Assembly: GCF_001591665.1 (NCBI RefSeq)
Contig: NZ_BCVI01000056.1
Location: 1 to 64,000 of the forward strand
Origin: Neobacillus soli NBRC 102451
GTDB taxonomy: Bacteria; Bacillota; Bacilli; Bacillales; Cytobacillaceae
Length of the DNA: 64,000 nucleotides
Direction: 5' to 3'
Shown: positions 1-9,388 of the stretch, piece after piece
Numbering within the stretch: the first letter of the stretch is position 1
Layout: each line of letters begins with the position of its first letter
Notes under the pieces: model-generated
The model's input: only the letters and a program-made list of their open reading frames with translations
Database searches by the model: none
What the model was told of the DNA's origin: nothing
Made by a program: the position numbers and the translations under genes

Positions 1-4
1 GTTC

Positions 5-1096
5 TTATACCTTTCTAAGTTTTTTTCTGATGACTGCGACAAATAAAAGTAACAAAGGAATGAGCAGCTGAATGGAAATAAAATAAAAAGGTGTGGTTGT
101 CCCCATACCATGAATCATTTCTTGAAATGAGGACGCTGACCAAATAGAGAAAAGAATAATTAAAAAACCAAATGGTAAGATAATTGGCTTATAACTTGGC
201 AATTTCAGCCATTGTGAAGTTCCAAGAACAAGCATATAAAAAAACGCCGATAGCTGTACAAAACCACCAAGAACCCAAACGGCTATGACAATTGACTCGA
301 CATGTTCAAAAAATGATCCAATGCTAATATATCTCGCCGCTTGAAACGCTGGAAATTGAGTACTGGTAATAATTCCCCCAAATAAAAATATATTCCCAAG
401 ATTGATATATACCATTGTCAGGACACTCACAATTACAGACAATATACTCCATTTCATCGCTTTCTTTTCGTCCGATAAAAGAGGAAGCAGGAAGGACAAT
501 AACGAAAATTGACTTAACCAAGCATGTGGTGCTAGAGATCCTTTAACAGAAGGTATCCAGCCATCCTCCATGATTGGAAACATATTTTTTACGTTCAGAT
601 CGGGAATTAGGAATAAATAGATCATTACGTAAAGAACCAAGACAATTGGCAAGAAAACAGTAGCACTCCTCCCTAATACTTCTATGCCCCCATGGACAGC
701 AAAAGCACAAGTTAGTGCAATACCTCCTGTAACAACAACTATCGGAGTTTTATGCAAAAAGGCACTTTCGACGAATTCCCCATACTCCCTAAAAGCTATG
801 GCCGTATCATATAAAAGGAAGAATAAGAAGATGAACCCGATGATCTTCCCGAAGGTACGACCAAGAATGAGTTCACTATATTCGACAAGTGTCTTGTTCG
901 GGTAAAGTTTATAGAGTTTAGTAATAATATAAACAATCAAAAAACCGCTTAAAGCAGCCCAAATGGGCGAAAGCCATAGATCACGTTTTGCCTGTTGTGC
1001 GGTAATAAATGGAATATAAAGAATGGCCGTGGCCACAACGACCGCGTACATAATTAGTGCCATTTGGAAGGAGGAAATTTTCCCTTTTTCAATCAT
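5..1096 (-). CDS. GerB-family permease subunit of a GerA-type germinant receptor
   Basis: A 363-residue, very hydrophobic protein with about ten predicted membrane segments and a basic C-terminal end (IRKKLRKV). It fits the GerAB/GerKB family of the amino acid-polyamine-organocation permease superfamily, the subunit thought to bind the germinant in the spore inner membrane. It is the last gene of a leftward operon in the order A-C-D-B, 24 bp after the D-subunit gene. An AAAGGA sequence lies 10 bases before the ATG. The stop codon lies only a few bases from the window edge, so the gene is complete. The germinant cannot be read from the sequence. Confidence 0.9.
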   Translation of the reverse strand: MIEKGKISSFQMALIMYAVVVATAILYIPFITAQQAKRDLWLSPIWAALSGFLIVYIITKLYKLYPNKTLVEYSELILGRTFGKIIGFIFLFFLLYDTAIAFREYGEFVESAFLHKTPIVVVTGGIALTCAFAVHGGIEVLGRSATVFLPIVLVLYVMIYLFLIPDLNVKNMFPIMEDGWIPSVKGSLAPHAWLSQFSLLSFLLPLLSDEKKAMKWSILSVIVSVLTMVYINLGNIFLFGGIITSTQFPAFQAARYISIGSFFEHVESIVIAVWVLGGFVQLSAFFYMLVLGTSQWLKLPSYKPIILPFGFLIILFSIWSASSFQEMIHGMGTTTPFYFISIQLLIPLLLLFVAVIRKKLRKV

Positions 1097-1120
1097 TTCG
1101 CTTCATTCCTTTATAAGATA

Positions 1121-1351
1121 CTAACTAATTTCCCAATATCTGCCGATTGGTTTGAAGATAAAGTCAATTAATTGGCTTGGTCCAGGCATGTTAGGGAATA
1201 AAACGAGTAAAATAGCAAGCACCCATCCAATCGTGATTAATGTAAAAAATACTACCTGTACTTTCCGTATATTTTTCTTCAGTTTCGGCCATTCATATAA
1301 AATGATAAGCATCAAAAGAGCCGTTATTCCCAATATCCCTCCCCACTTCAT
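1121..1351 (-). CDS. Small two-helix D subunit of the germinant receptor
   Basis: A 76-residue protein with two hydrophobic segments, about residues 4-19 and 33-53, separated by a basic stretch (KLKKNIRK). Small two-transmembrane D subunits are known to be encoded in or beside many GerA-type operons of Bacillus and to modulate germination. The start codon overlaps the stop of the upstream C-subunit gene (ATGA), so the two are translationally coupled. A GGGAGAG ribosome binding site precedes the ATG. The assignment rests on size, topology and position; sequence conservation in this family is weak. Confidence 0.75.
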   Translation of the reverse strand: MKWGGILGITALLMLIILYEWPKLKKNIRKVQVVFFTLITIGWVLAILLVLFPNMPGPSQLIDFIFKPIGRYWEIS

Positions 1352-2556
1352 CTTTCTCTCCCACCTTTTTTTGCTTTCTCATTGGATAAACCCGTTCTTC
1401 TAATATTTACCTTTGTTTCGAATGTAACGTCTACTTTTCGGAATATTTCGCTCCATTCGTTTTTCTTCTTTTTCCATGTACCTGGATAATCCCGTTGGAA
1501 CGCTGCTGCAAAGCCAAATATATCAGCATTCATTTTTTTCTGTGCTTTTGATAAAGCCAATCTCTCTCTTTCCTCAATTACTTGAACAACCATACGTTTT
1601 AGTTTTTTTGATGACTTTAGATTTAACAAATTAAGACTTGTTGTATTTTGAATAACTTCTAGATCTGCATCTGTCTTAACCTTGATGCTCCAGTTTCCGT
1701 TTGAAATCTTAGGAATCAACTGGTTATGGCTTCTTAACAAATTTAATGACACAAAGGCCTTTTCGTCTTTTAAAGAAATCGTAATAATCCCTGATTTCGC
1801 TTCATTTCTCGGCCAAAGAATCCCTCTAGTTTCTTTATCGCTCAGTCTCCCGACCATCTTATCTCCTCTCAATACGGCTGCCCCTTTAATGAATGGAATG
1901 TTCTTCCCCTTGTTAACAGCCAAATTGGACGGTGACATTTTTGCAACCCAAGGAATGACGGCGGCACCAGCATCCCCTGTTAACATTTCCGACAAACTTT
2001 TTACAGTTACTTTTACACCTATTTGTGAGTCGACCAATTTGCGAAGCTGTTTAGCAGAGTCCCGCTCCAACTCAGGCATCGACTCCAAAACTTCTTTTGC
2101 AGAGTCCATAGAAACAAAAACATCAGCACGTTCGCGAGGCTCCGTATGCCCCATCCAAAAATCAATATGATCCCCAATTCCTTTTTCCGCTAATTTCTCA
2201 CCGATAATTAGCACTTCGTTTTGTCCCCAGAAAATCCGCCTTGTAAGCTTCTCTTGGAGCCTGGACATCGCATCAGCAATAGTTACACCTTTGGCTGATC
2301 GGACTAAGGTTTGACTACTATTATTTCCGCTTGACACCCCTTCTTGTTGTCCGCTCTCTGCCGGCTTTGGTATAAATACTTGGACGGACAGTTCAATCTC
2401 CTCCTTTTTACTTTGATCAACACCAGTTGCCAAAATGATTGCTAAGTCATTTACCTCAGTACGATCCCAGCATCCGGCAAGCAATAGTATTATGAGGCAA
2501 AGAAGAAGGACTAGGGAAATATATTTTTTCTTCCTCCGTCTAAAAAAGCCCATCAT
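1348..2556 (-). CDS. GerC-family lipoprotein subunit of the germinant receptor
   Basis: A 402-residue precursor with a basic N-terminus, a hydrophobic stretch and a lipobox LLAGC placing the lipidated cysteine at residue 29, followed by WDRTEVND. The CWDR signature after the lipobox is typical of GerAC/GerKC proteins, which are anchored to the outer face of the spore inner membrane. The length is normal for the family. The start ATG overlaps the stop of the A-subunit gene (TAATG), and an AAAGGTGG ribosome binding site lies just upstream. Sits second in the A-C-D-B operon. Confidence 0.92.
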   Translation of the reverse strand: MMGFFRRRKKKYISLVLLLCLIILLLAGCWDRTEVNDLAIILATGVDQSKKEEIELSVQVFIPKPAESGQQEGVSSGNNSSQTLVRSAKGVTIADAMSRLQEKLTRRIFWGQNEVLIIGEKLAEKGIGDHIDFWMGHTEPRERADVFVSMDSAKEVLESMPELERDSAKQLRKLVDSQIGVKVTVKSLSEMLTGDAGAAVIPWVAKMSPSNLAVNKGKNIPFIKGAAVLRGDKMVGRLSDKETRGILWPRNEAKSGIITISLKDEKAFVSLNLLRSHNQLIPKISNGNWSIKVKTDADLEVIQNTTSLNLLNLKSSKKLKRMVVQVIEERERLALSKAQKKMNADIFGFAAAFQRDYPGTWKKKKNEWSEIFRKVDVTFETKVNIRRTGLSNEKAKKGGRER

Positions 2557-4130
2557 TAATCACCACCTTTACTTGGACCGGGTTTCTGATCATGAGGCTG
2601 CCTTTGCAGGTTCCCTAATTCAATAGATGTGGATTCTGGACGAGTGTTCATTGCCCACCAAGGGGCGCGAATGAGTACATCCTTTAAATTGTGAATCTTA
2701 AGTGGGGCCATTGAATTTAAATACGGAACACCGAAAGAACGTATGGTGCAGAGATGTACGACAATAGCGATAATCCCAAGCATAACACCTAATAAACCTA
2801 ATATTCCGGATAATATCATGATCGGAAAGCGCAGCATCCGAATCGAAATTCCTGCAGCGTATCTTGGTAGTAAAAACGAGGCGACACCCGTAATCGCCAC
2901 CACCATTACCATCGCTGATGAAACAAGACCAGCCGTGGTTGCGGCTTGTCCTATGACAAGTGCGCCAACGATACTAACTGCAGCACCTACTTGTTTCGGT
3001 AGTCTTATACCCGCTTCGCGTAATGCCTCAAAAGTGATTTCCATAATGAATGCTTCAATCAATGCCGGGAATGGAATTTGCTCACGGCTTTGGGCAATGG
3101 TTAAGAGGAGAGATGATGGGACCATTTCTTGGTGGTACGTAAGAATAGCAACATATGCTGATGGAGCGAGCAATGCGATAAAAAAGAATAAATAACGCAG
3201 CCAGCGGATGAATGTACTTATTAAAAAACGGTTGTAGTAATCTTCTGGTGCTTGTAACAAACTTGCGAACGTACATGGAGCGATAAGGGTGAAAGGAGTC
3301 CCATCAATCAATATGACAACCCGTCCTTCTAAAAGGCTGGAGGCAGCAACATCCGGCCGTTCTGTTGATAATACTTGCGGGAAAGGAGAAAAAGGGTCAT
3401 CCTCAATCATTTCCTCTATATACCCGCTTTCCAAAATTCCATCGATTTCAATTCGTTCTAACCGATTTGTCACTTCTTTTATTAATGTATTGCTTGCAAT
3501 CCCTTCAATATAAGCAATGATTACTTGCGTTTCTGTGAACTTACCGATTGTCATTTGTTTCATTTTTAAGGCGGGATGGCGAATTTTTCTTCGTAAAAGG
3601 GAAGTATTTACTCTTAATGTTTCCACAAAACCTTCCCTCGGACCGCGAATTACAGATTCGGCCACCGGATCCTCGATTCCCCGTTTCTCCCACTTTGGTA
3701 AACCTATAGAAATTCCTTTTATTTTATTGTTAATAAGAATCACGGGGTTTCCAATTGAAATTTGTTTAATAACATCAGTAATGGTGTTGATTACCAAAAC
3801 ATCAGAAACAGCTAATTTCTTACTAACATTTTCAATCGATGTTTCTGGATCAAAGCTTTCCAACTGAACGAGTGGCATGAGAACCTGTTGATCAATTTCC
3901 TGAGTATTTGAAAGCCCATCGATATAAATGAGAGCAGCTTTTGTCCGAGCACCGATGGTAAATTCACGAAATACGACATCAGAGCAATCGGTATAAGCTG
4001 ATTTTAGTATTTGGATATTTTGATTCAAACCCAGATTGATTGGTATGTTGGGTAATTTAGATAGTGTTTCTGTTATTTGCTGGCTTGGAAAACGGTATCC
4101 TTTACTTTTTCTATGCTTAAAATAATTCAT
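2556..4130 (-). CDS. GerA-family subunit of the germinant receptor
   Basis: First gene of the operon. A large N-terminal soluble domain is followed from about residue 300 by several membrane segments, then a short hydrophilic tail rich in Gln, Pro and Lys, as in GerAA/GerKA. I place the start at the ATG beginning MNYFKHRKSKGYRF because an AAGGGG ribosome binding site lies 9 bases upstream. The reading frame stays open for 39 more codons upstream, but the first ATG there has only a weak A-rich ribosome binding site. The result is 524 residues, within the usual family length. A subunits form membrane oligomers proposed to act as germinant-gated channels. Operon transcription is expected to be forespore-specific, but I could not identify a convincing sigma-G promoter. 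Confidence 0.92.
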   Translation of the reverse strand: MNYFKHRKSKGYRFPSQQITETLSKLPNIPINLGLNQNIQILKSAYTDCSDVVFREFTIGARTKAALIYIDGLSNTQEIDQQVLMPLVQLESFDPETSIENVSKKLAVSDVLVINTITDVIKQISIGNPVILINNKIKGISIGLPKWEKRGIEDPVAESVIRGPREGFVETLRVNTSLLRRKIRHPALKMKQMTIGKFTETQVIIAYIEGIASNTLIKEVTNRLERIEIDGILESGYIEEMIEDDPFSPFPQVLSTERPDVAASSLLEGRVVILIDGTPFTLIAPCTFASLLQAPEDYYNRFLISTFIRWLRYLFFFIALLAPSAYVAILTYHQEMVPSSLLLTIAQSREQIPFPALIEAFIMEITFEALREAGIRLPKQVGAAVSIVGALVIGQAATTAGLVSSAMVMVVAITGVASFLLPRYAAGISIRMLRFPIMILSGILGLLGVMLGIIAIVVHLCTIRSFGVPYLNSMAPLKIHNLKDVLIRAPWWAMNTRPESTSIELGNLQRQPHDQKPGPSKGGD

Positions 4131-4322
4131 CAGCAGGATCCCCTTATTAATAATCAAGGTTATTCTTTCCAAAAAAAGCGGGATTATGAGAATTTTGTAG
4201 ATGACTAAAAGAAAGAGATGAAATTTCTTCACAATTGTAGGTGTCATTATGTGATATGTTTCACTTTTTTTTCTGCATCGCTACCTTATATTAAAGGCAG
4301 ATAGGAATAAGGAGTGACGAAG

Positions 4323-5051
4323 ATGAAATTATTTTTACCTAAACAACATGGTGCTTGGGCAATGCTGATCATCCCTTTTTGGTTTGGGGTCATCAATGGG
4401 GGTTTTTTATGGCAGCATATCCCGTTTTTTATGGGCTGGCTCTTATTGTATTTGGCAACTTATCCGATGCTCCTCTTATTTAAAAAGAAAAAAATCCCCT
4501 TTTATACAAAGTGGACGCTTATTTATATGGTACCCGCATTATTGCTATTAGGCATCCCATTAGCAGCAAGACCCAGCCTTTTTTATTTTGGACTTTTGAT
4601 GATGCCGTTTTTTATGATCAATGCTTACTATACTTCCAAAAATCAAGACCGTGCCTTTATGAATGATATTAGTGCTATCTTCGCTTTTTCGATAGCCGGC
4701 TTGGCCAGCAGTTATTTATATGAGGGTAATGTGATCGCAACAGCACTTATTTTTACCTTTATTACATCAGTACTATTTTTTATTGGCTGTACCTTTTATG
4801 TGAAATCCATGATTAGGGAAAAGAAGAATACAAAGTTAAAATGGATTTCATGGGGGTACCATTCTGTGCTCGTTCTTTCTTGGTTCATAGGCGGGTTTTG
4901 GATTGCAGCTCTCGCCTTTATCCCGAGCCTGCTTAGAGCGATTCTTTTTTACGGAAAGAAGCTATCACCAAAACAAATCGGCATTTACGAAATCATAAAC
5001 TCAGGTCTGTTCTTCGTAATCATTGCAATCCAAATAATTTTACACAAATAA
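4323..5051 (+). CDS. ywiC: YwiC-like membrane protein
   Basis: A protein of about 242 residues with several hydrophobic segments. Near the start it carries the motif PKQHGAWAMLIIPFWFG, which I recognise from the YwiC-like family. The biochemical function is unknown. A GTG in frame at 4314 overlaps the AAGGAG ribosome binding site, so the ATG at 4323, eight bases after GGAG, is preferred. It converges on fnr across a shared terminator. In B. subtilis ywiC also sits next to fnr, which supports the name and suggests a link to anaerobic or nitrate metabolism, although no such role is visible in the protein itself. Confidence 0.8.
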   Translation: MKLFLPKQHGAWAMLIIPFWFGVINGGFLWQHIPFFMGWLLLYLATYPMLLLFKKKKIPFYTKWTLIYMVPALLLLGIPLAARPSLFYFGLLMMPFFMINAYYTSKNQDRAFMNDISAIFAFSIAGLASSYLYEGNVIATALIFTFITSVLFFIGCTFYVKSMIREKKNTKLKWISWGYHSVLVLSWFIGGFWIAALAFIPSLLRAILFYGKKLSPKQIGIYEIINSGLFFVIIAIQIILHK

Positions 5052-5078
5052 AAAAAGCCGATATCGGCTTTTTTTTCG
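5050..5078. terminator. Bidirectional terminator between ywiC and fnr
   Basis: A-run, perfect palindrome AAGCCGATATCGGCTT, then a T-run. It can end both converging transcripts. Confidence 0.85.
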
Positions 5079-5087
5079 TAGAAATTG

Positions 5088-5780
5088 CTAATCAACCTTA
5101 CATATTTCGGTTGGACAATCCTCGCAATCGATTTCCCTTTTTAAGTACCCTAAATCATGAATCGTAATCGTTCCCTTATCAATCGAAATGACACCAGCTT
5201 TTCTTAGGTCGCTCAGTAAGCGATTTACTACCTCACGGGAGGTGCCGCAGAAATTGGCTAACTCCTGATTTGTTAAGGGTAATTCAATTAATACACCTTT
5301 ATTTGTTCTAATGCCATAACTATTGGTAATTCGAATGAGTGTGGAGTATAAGGCCCCTTTTTTTCCGTGAAGCACTAAATCACGAAACCTGGTTTGTGTT
5401 TTCCGATATTGCAGGCTCATCCACTGGATGAACTCAAACGAAAGTGGTAAATTTTGTGAAAGCTTTTCTTCCAGTGTATCTTTCATAATTACTGCCACTT
5501 CTCCACTTTCGACAACACGCGCACTTAATAAGTATCTTGAGGAAGGTGAAAATAAGTTTAATTCACCGACAAAATCACCACGGGAGCACATTCTTAATGT
5601 AAGCTCCCTTCCGTCAGGAATAATTTTGCTGATTTGAAGGATGCCGCTTTGAACGATATATAATTCATCAGCAACGGATCCTTCTTGAAATAGAAATGTG
5701 CCCTTTTCTATTTTCTTCATATGGTGAACGGTATCAAATAGATGGGACAATGTTATTGGCAGTGCTTTTACTGACTGCAT
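5088..5780 (-). CDS. fnr: Fnr, oxygen-sensing Crp/Fnr-family transcription factor
   Basis: A Crp-fold protein of 230 residues: an N-terminal cyclic-nucleotide-binding-like beta-roll (about 15-120), a dimer helix, and a winged helix-turn-helix around LTNQELANFCGTSREVVNR. The C-terminus ends CEDCPTEICKVD, i.e. Cys-X2-Cys-X4-Cys, the spacing known for the [4Fe-4S] ligands of B. subtilis Fnr. An Asp in RFRDLV matches the place of its fourth, aspartate ligand. This marks it as the Bacillus-type anaerobic activator rather than a generic Crp protein. The ATG at 5780 has an AAAGGTGG site 8 bases upstream; a GTG four codons earlier overlaps that site. Confidence 0.88.
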   Translation of the reverse strand: MQSVKALPITLSHLFDTVHHMKKIEKGTFLFQEGSVADELYIVQSGILQISKIIPDGRELTLRMCSRGDFVGELNLFSPSSRYLLSARVVESGEVAVIMKDTLEEKLSQNLPLSFEFIQWMSLQYRKTQTRFRDLVLHGKKGALYSTLIRITNSYGIRTNKGVLIELPLTNQELANFCGTSREVVNRLLSDLRKAGVISIDKGTITIHDLGYLKREIDCEDCPTEICKVD

Positions 5781-6064
5781 ACTTATAACCACCTTTAAAG
5801 GTGCGAAATCAATCGCTAATTTGATTTTAACAAATAATTAACAGTCAAGGTTGGATTTACAGGATATTACTATAATTATATTGTTAACACTGAATAATTA
5901 TCAATAAATGTACGATAAGTTCATACAATCGTCAAAAAGCCAAACATTCTTCGTTTATTTCTTAGGAAATACTGTCGACGAGTAAGGATATTTGTAATAA
6001 ATTCCAATAGTGGCCGTCAGTAAAAAGGTAATAATAAATATGTAGAAGATAAGGAGGGATAAGA

Positions 6065-6244
6065 ATGGGGCAAAATCGACAGTTTAAATCAGGAAAAAAG
6101 GCACCTAATAATGGAGTGTATGTTGAAGTTGGTGATACAGGAAGCAATGTGAACAATCCCAAAAAAATAAACCTTAAAGCAGGAGATCCCTTTCCTGAAA
6201 CATCAAATGATGAACGTGTTTGGACGTATCAGCGAAAGCCATAA
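6065..6244 (+). CDS. yjzC: YjzC family small protein
   Basis: A 59-residue hydrophilic protein beginning MGQNRQFKSGKKAPNNG and containing VYVEVGDTGSNV and AGDPFPETSN. These match the YjzC family of Bacillus. An AAGGAGG-like site precedes the ATG. It ends in its own terminator and is the left end of the block syntenic with B. subtilis. The function is unknown; no membrane segment or cofactor motif is visible. Confidence 0.85.
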   Translation: MGQNRQFKSGKKAPNNGVYVEVGDTGSNVNNPKKINLKAGDPFPETSNDERVWTYQRKP

Positions 6245-6258
6245 TCTTTGAAAGAGAA

Positions 6259-6286
6259 AAGTCATCCAAACAGGATGGCTTTTTTC
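6259..6286 (+). terminator. Terminator of yjzC
   Basis: Stem AGTCATCC / GGATGGCT (one G-T pair) with a 5-base loop, followed by a T-run. Confidence 0.8.
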
Positions 6287-6336
6287 GATTCTAATTTTAC
6301 TTTTAATCAGGGGTTGTTTTATAATAAGAGTAAATA

Positions 6337-6353
6337 GGTCAAAAATGGTCAAA
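6337..6353 (+). promoter_or_regulatory. CtsR operator upstream of clpB
   Basis: The sequence GGTCAAAAATGGTCAAA is a perfect heptad direct repeat with a 3-base spacer, the CtsR consensus. A TATAAT box lies at 6320-6325, so the operator covers the expected transcription start. This places clpB in the CtsR class of heat-shock genes, although no ctsR gene is in the window. Confidence 0.9.
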
Positions 6354-6371
6354 GATGGAGCGTGAGTAAAT

Positions 6372-8966
6372 ATGGACTTAAACCGAATGACGGAACGGCT
6401 GCAAAACGGCTTGATGGATGCCCAGTCGCAGGCGGTTAAAAGGAATCATCAAGAGATTGATGAACCTCATTTATTTTTATCGCTAATGGACCAGGAGGAT
6501 AGCCTCATTACTGCAATCCTAGAAAAAGCAGGAATGCCTTCTGAAAAGATTAAACAGGACCTTACTGACGCTCTTGCAAAAAAGGCCCAAGTAACCGGGA
6601 GTGGTGTAGAGCAAGGCAAGCTTTATATCACTGCAAAGCTGCAAAAGTTACTGGTCAGTGCGGAGGAATATGCGGCTAAGTTTTCTGATGAGTACCTTTC
6701 GGTTGAGCATGTTTTGTTAGCTGCATCTTTCGCGAATGATTCAGAGATGAGAAAGATATTACGAACGAATGGGAAACAACCAGAACTTATTTTACATGCA
6801 ATTAAAGAAATAAGGGGGAACCAAAGAGTGACATCACAAAATCCTGAAGCAGGATACGATGCCCTTAAAAAATACGGCAGAGATCTCGTTTCCGAAGTAA
6901 AAGCTGGTAAAATGGATCCGGTTATTGGCAGGGATACGGAAATACGTAATGTGATCCGGATTTTATCAAGGAAGACAAAGAATAATCCTGTTTTAATCGG
7001 TGAACCCGGGGTAGGGAAAACGGCGATAGTGGAAGGACTTGCCCAAAGGATTGTCAGAAAAGATGTTCCGGAAGGATTGAAGGATAAAACAATTTTCTCC
7101 TTGGATATGAGTGCGTTAATAGCAGGGGCAAAATTCAGAGGAGAATTTGAGGAAAGATTGAAGGCTGTATTAAATGAAATAAAAAAAAGCGAGGGGCAAA
7201 TCTTGCTTTTTATTGATGAAATTCACACGATTGTCGGGGCTGGGAAAACGGAAGGTGCGATGGATGCAGGCAATATGCTAAAACCGATGCTTGCCCGCGG
7301 TGAATTGCATTGTATTGGAGCGACAACACTTGATGAGCATCGCAAATATATTGAAAAGGACCCCGCCCTTGAGCGCCGATTCCAGCAAGTACTTGTTCAA
7401 GAACCAAACGTAGAAGATACCATCTCTATTCTAAGGGGCTTGAAAGAACGTTACGAGGTTCATCACGGGGTGAAAATTCATGACCATGCCTTGGTGACCG
7501 CAGCAACTTTATCTGACCGCTACATCACTGATCGATTTCTGCCAGATAAAGCTATCGATCTTGTTGACGAAGCATGCGCCCTTATACGCACTGAAATTGA
7601 TTCGATGCCGACTGAACTCGATGAGGTGACACGCAGGGTTATGCAGCTTGAAATCGAAGAAGCCGCTTTAAGAAAAGAGAGTGATGAAGGGAGTAAAAAA
7701 AGGCTTGAAGCGCTCATGAAAGAACTTGCCGATTTAAAAGAAACGTCCAATGCCATGAAGGCGAAATGGCTTCAAGAGAAACAAAGTATTCAGAAATTGC
7801 AGGAAAAAAGGGAGCGAATTGAAAAACTCCGGCAAGAACTCCAGCTGGCGGAGGATAAATACGACTTAAACCGGGCGGCAGAGCTTCGCCATGGCCAAAT
7901 ACCATTAGCCGAAAAGGAACTTAAGGAGCTTGAAACGGCAACTGCTAGGGAAGAACGGATGCTTCGTGAGGAAGTAACAGGTGAAGAGATAGCCAATATT
8001 ATTTCAAGATGGACAGGAATCCCACTCTCCAAATTAGTTGAAGGTGAGCGGGAAAAGCTGTTAAAACTGGAATCTATTTTGCATGAACGTGTAATCGGCC
8101 AGAATGAAGCAGTCAATCTGGTGTCAGATGCTGTTTTAAGGGCACGAGCAGGAATAAAAGATCCGAACAGACCGATTGGTTCCTTTTTATTTTTAGGTCC
8201 GACAGGTGTTGGGAAAACAGAACTTGCGAAAGCCTTGGCAGAGTCTTTATTTGACAGCGAAGAACAGATTATTCGAATTGATATGTCAGAATATATGGAG
8301 AAGCATGCGGTTTCCCGCTTGATTGGTGCTCCTCCAGGCTATGTGGGCTATGAAGAAGGGGGACAATTAACGGAAGCAGTAAGACGAAAACCTTATTCAG
8401 TGATTTTATTGGATGAAATTGAAAAAGCACACCCCGAGGTTTTTAATATCCTTTTACAAGCACTTGATGATGGAAGGATTACGGATTCACAAGGGCGGGT
8501 AGTTGACTTCAAAAATACGGTGATTATTATGACTTCCAATATTGGGTCACATTTCTTACTTGAGCTCAGTGAAAATGAAATTGAAATTTCAAAAGCTGTA
8601 AGGGAAAAAGTAATGAGTCAATTAAGGGGCCATTTCCGTCCTGAATTTTTAAATCGAATTGATGAAACCATCCTCTTTAAACCATTATCATTAGCGGAAA
8701 TTAAGAATATTGTTGCCAAAATGATGAGGGAGCTTCAGAATCGGTTAAAGCATCAGCATATTGATATTTTTATTAATGAGGAAGCAAAGGAATTGATCGC
8801 TGTTAACGGATTTGACCCTGTTTATGGTGCAAGACCATTGAAGCGATTTATCCAACGAAATATTGAAACGAAGCTGGCCCGTGAAATTATTGCGGGCAAG
8901 TTGCATGACCAGTCAAAAGTGGAAATAACAGCGGAAAATGGAGAAGTAGCATTAAAGATACTATAA
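6372..8966 (+). CDS. clpB: ClpB, Hsp100 protein disaggregase
   Basis: An 864-residue two-ring AAA+ ATPase that extracts proteins from aggregates, normally with DnaK. A Clp N-domain occupies about residues 1-150. The first ATPase has Walker A GEPGVGKT at 210-217. A long coiled-coil middle domain follows (about 410-530), which distinguishes ClpB from ClpC and ClpE. The second ATPase has GPTGVGKT at about 609-616. No ClpP-docking loop is apparent. The length is standard for ClpB. B. subtilis 168 lacks clpB, so its presence between yjzC and yjzD differs from that reference. Regulation by CtsR is indicated by the operator just upstream; a strong terminator follows. Confidence 0.97.
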   Translation: MDLNRMTERLQNGLMDAQSQAVKRNHQEIDEPHLFLSLMDQEDSLITAILEKAGMPSEKIKQDLTDALAKKAQVTGSGVEQGKLYITAKLQKLLVSAEEYAAKFSDEYLSVEHVLLAASFANDSEMRKILRTNGKQPELILHAIKEIRGNQRVTSQNPEAGYDALKKYGRDLVSEVKAGKMDPVIGRDTEIRNVIRILSRKTKNNPVLIGEPGVGKTAIVEGLAQRIVRKDVPEGLKDKTIFSLDMSALIAGAKFRGEFEERLKAVLNEIKKSEGQILLFIDEIHTIVGAGKTEGAMDAGNMLKPMLARGELHCIGATTLDEHRKYIEKDPALERRFQQVLVQEPNVEDTISILRGLKERYEVHHGVKIHDHALVTAATLSDRYITDRFLPDKAIDLVDEACALIRTEIDSMPTELDEVTRRVMQLEIEEAALRKESDEGSKKRLEALMKELADLKETSNAMKAKWLQEKQSIQKLQEKRERIEKLRQELQLAEDKYDLNRAAELRHGQIPLAEKELKELETATAREERMLREEVTGEEIANIISRWTGIPLSKLVEGEREKLLKLESILHERVIGQNEAVNLVSDAVLRARAGIKDPNRPIGSFLFLGPTGVGKTELAKALAESLFDSEEQIIRIDMSEYMEKHAVSRLIGAPPGYVGYEEGGQLTEAVRRKPYSVILLDEIEKAHPEVFNILLQALDDGRITDSQGRVVDFKNTVIIMTSNIGSHFLLELSENEIEISKAVREKVMSQLRGHFRPEFLNRIDETILFKPLSLAEIKNIVAKMMRELQNRLKHQHIDIFINEEAKELIAVNGFDPVYGARPLKRFIQRNIETKLAREIIAGKLHDQSKVEITAENGEVALKIL

Positions 8967-8970
8967 TATA

Positions 8971-9006
8971 AAAAAGTCATCCATTTACGAATGGATGACT
9001 TTTTTA
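8971..9006. terminator. Bidirectional terminator after clpB
   Basis: A-run, stem AAGTCATCCATT / AATGGATGACTT with a TACG loop, and a T-run. It can also serve the converging yjzD. Confidence 0.9.
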
Positions 9007-9014
9007 TCTTTCAC

Positions 9015-9200
9015 TTAATGTTTTACTGCCGGCTCGTTTGGAATTACAGCGGAAGCAATGAAAATTAAAATCGTTACTCCAACTGAAACTATAGCACCAG
9101 GAATAAATTCAAATGTTGCACCCGGTGTCATTGAACTAACTACATATGAAAGCATTTGCACTAAAAGAAATGACCATAAAAAAGTCCAAAAGAATCGCAC
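9015..9200 (-). CDS. yjzD: YjzD-like small membrane protein (DUF2929)
   Basis: A 61-residue protein with two hydrophobic segments, beginning MRFFWTFLWSFLLVQMLSYV, and a second helix around GVTILIFIASAVI. The aromatic N-terminus and the position between yjzC/clpB and yjaU match YjzD (DUF2929). It is transcribed against its neighbours and converges on clpB. No function is known. Confidence 0.75.
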   Translation of the reverse strand: MRFFWTFLWSFLLVQMLSYVVSSMTPGATFEFIPGAIVSVGVTILIFIASAVIPNEPAVKH

Positions 9201-9388
9201 TAATTTTCACCTCTAACTATTTTACATCTTTATTCATATTATCATATGTTTTCAAAATAATAAACGCTTAATCGATAATTCACAAAAGAGATAAAATTAT
9301 TCGAATACAAAAATGGGCTAACCTCCCTTTCATCTTTTTGAGTGCGGCATACGATAAGGTGAGGAAATATGTAAAAGGAGATTTATCG

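Noticed and set aside
2556..4247. The longest start for the germinant-receptor A subunit at 4247
   Set aside because: It has only a weak A-rich ribosome binding site and would add 39 residues absent from typical family members; the ATG at 4130 has AAGGGG at good spacing.
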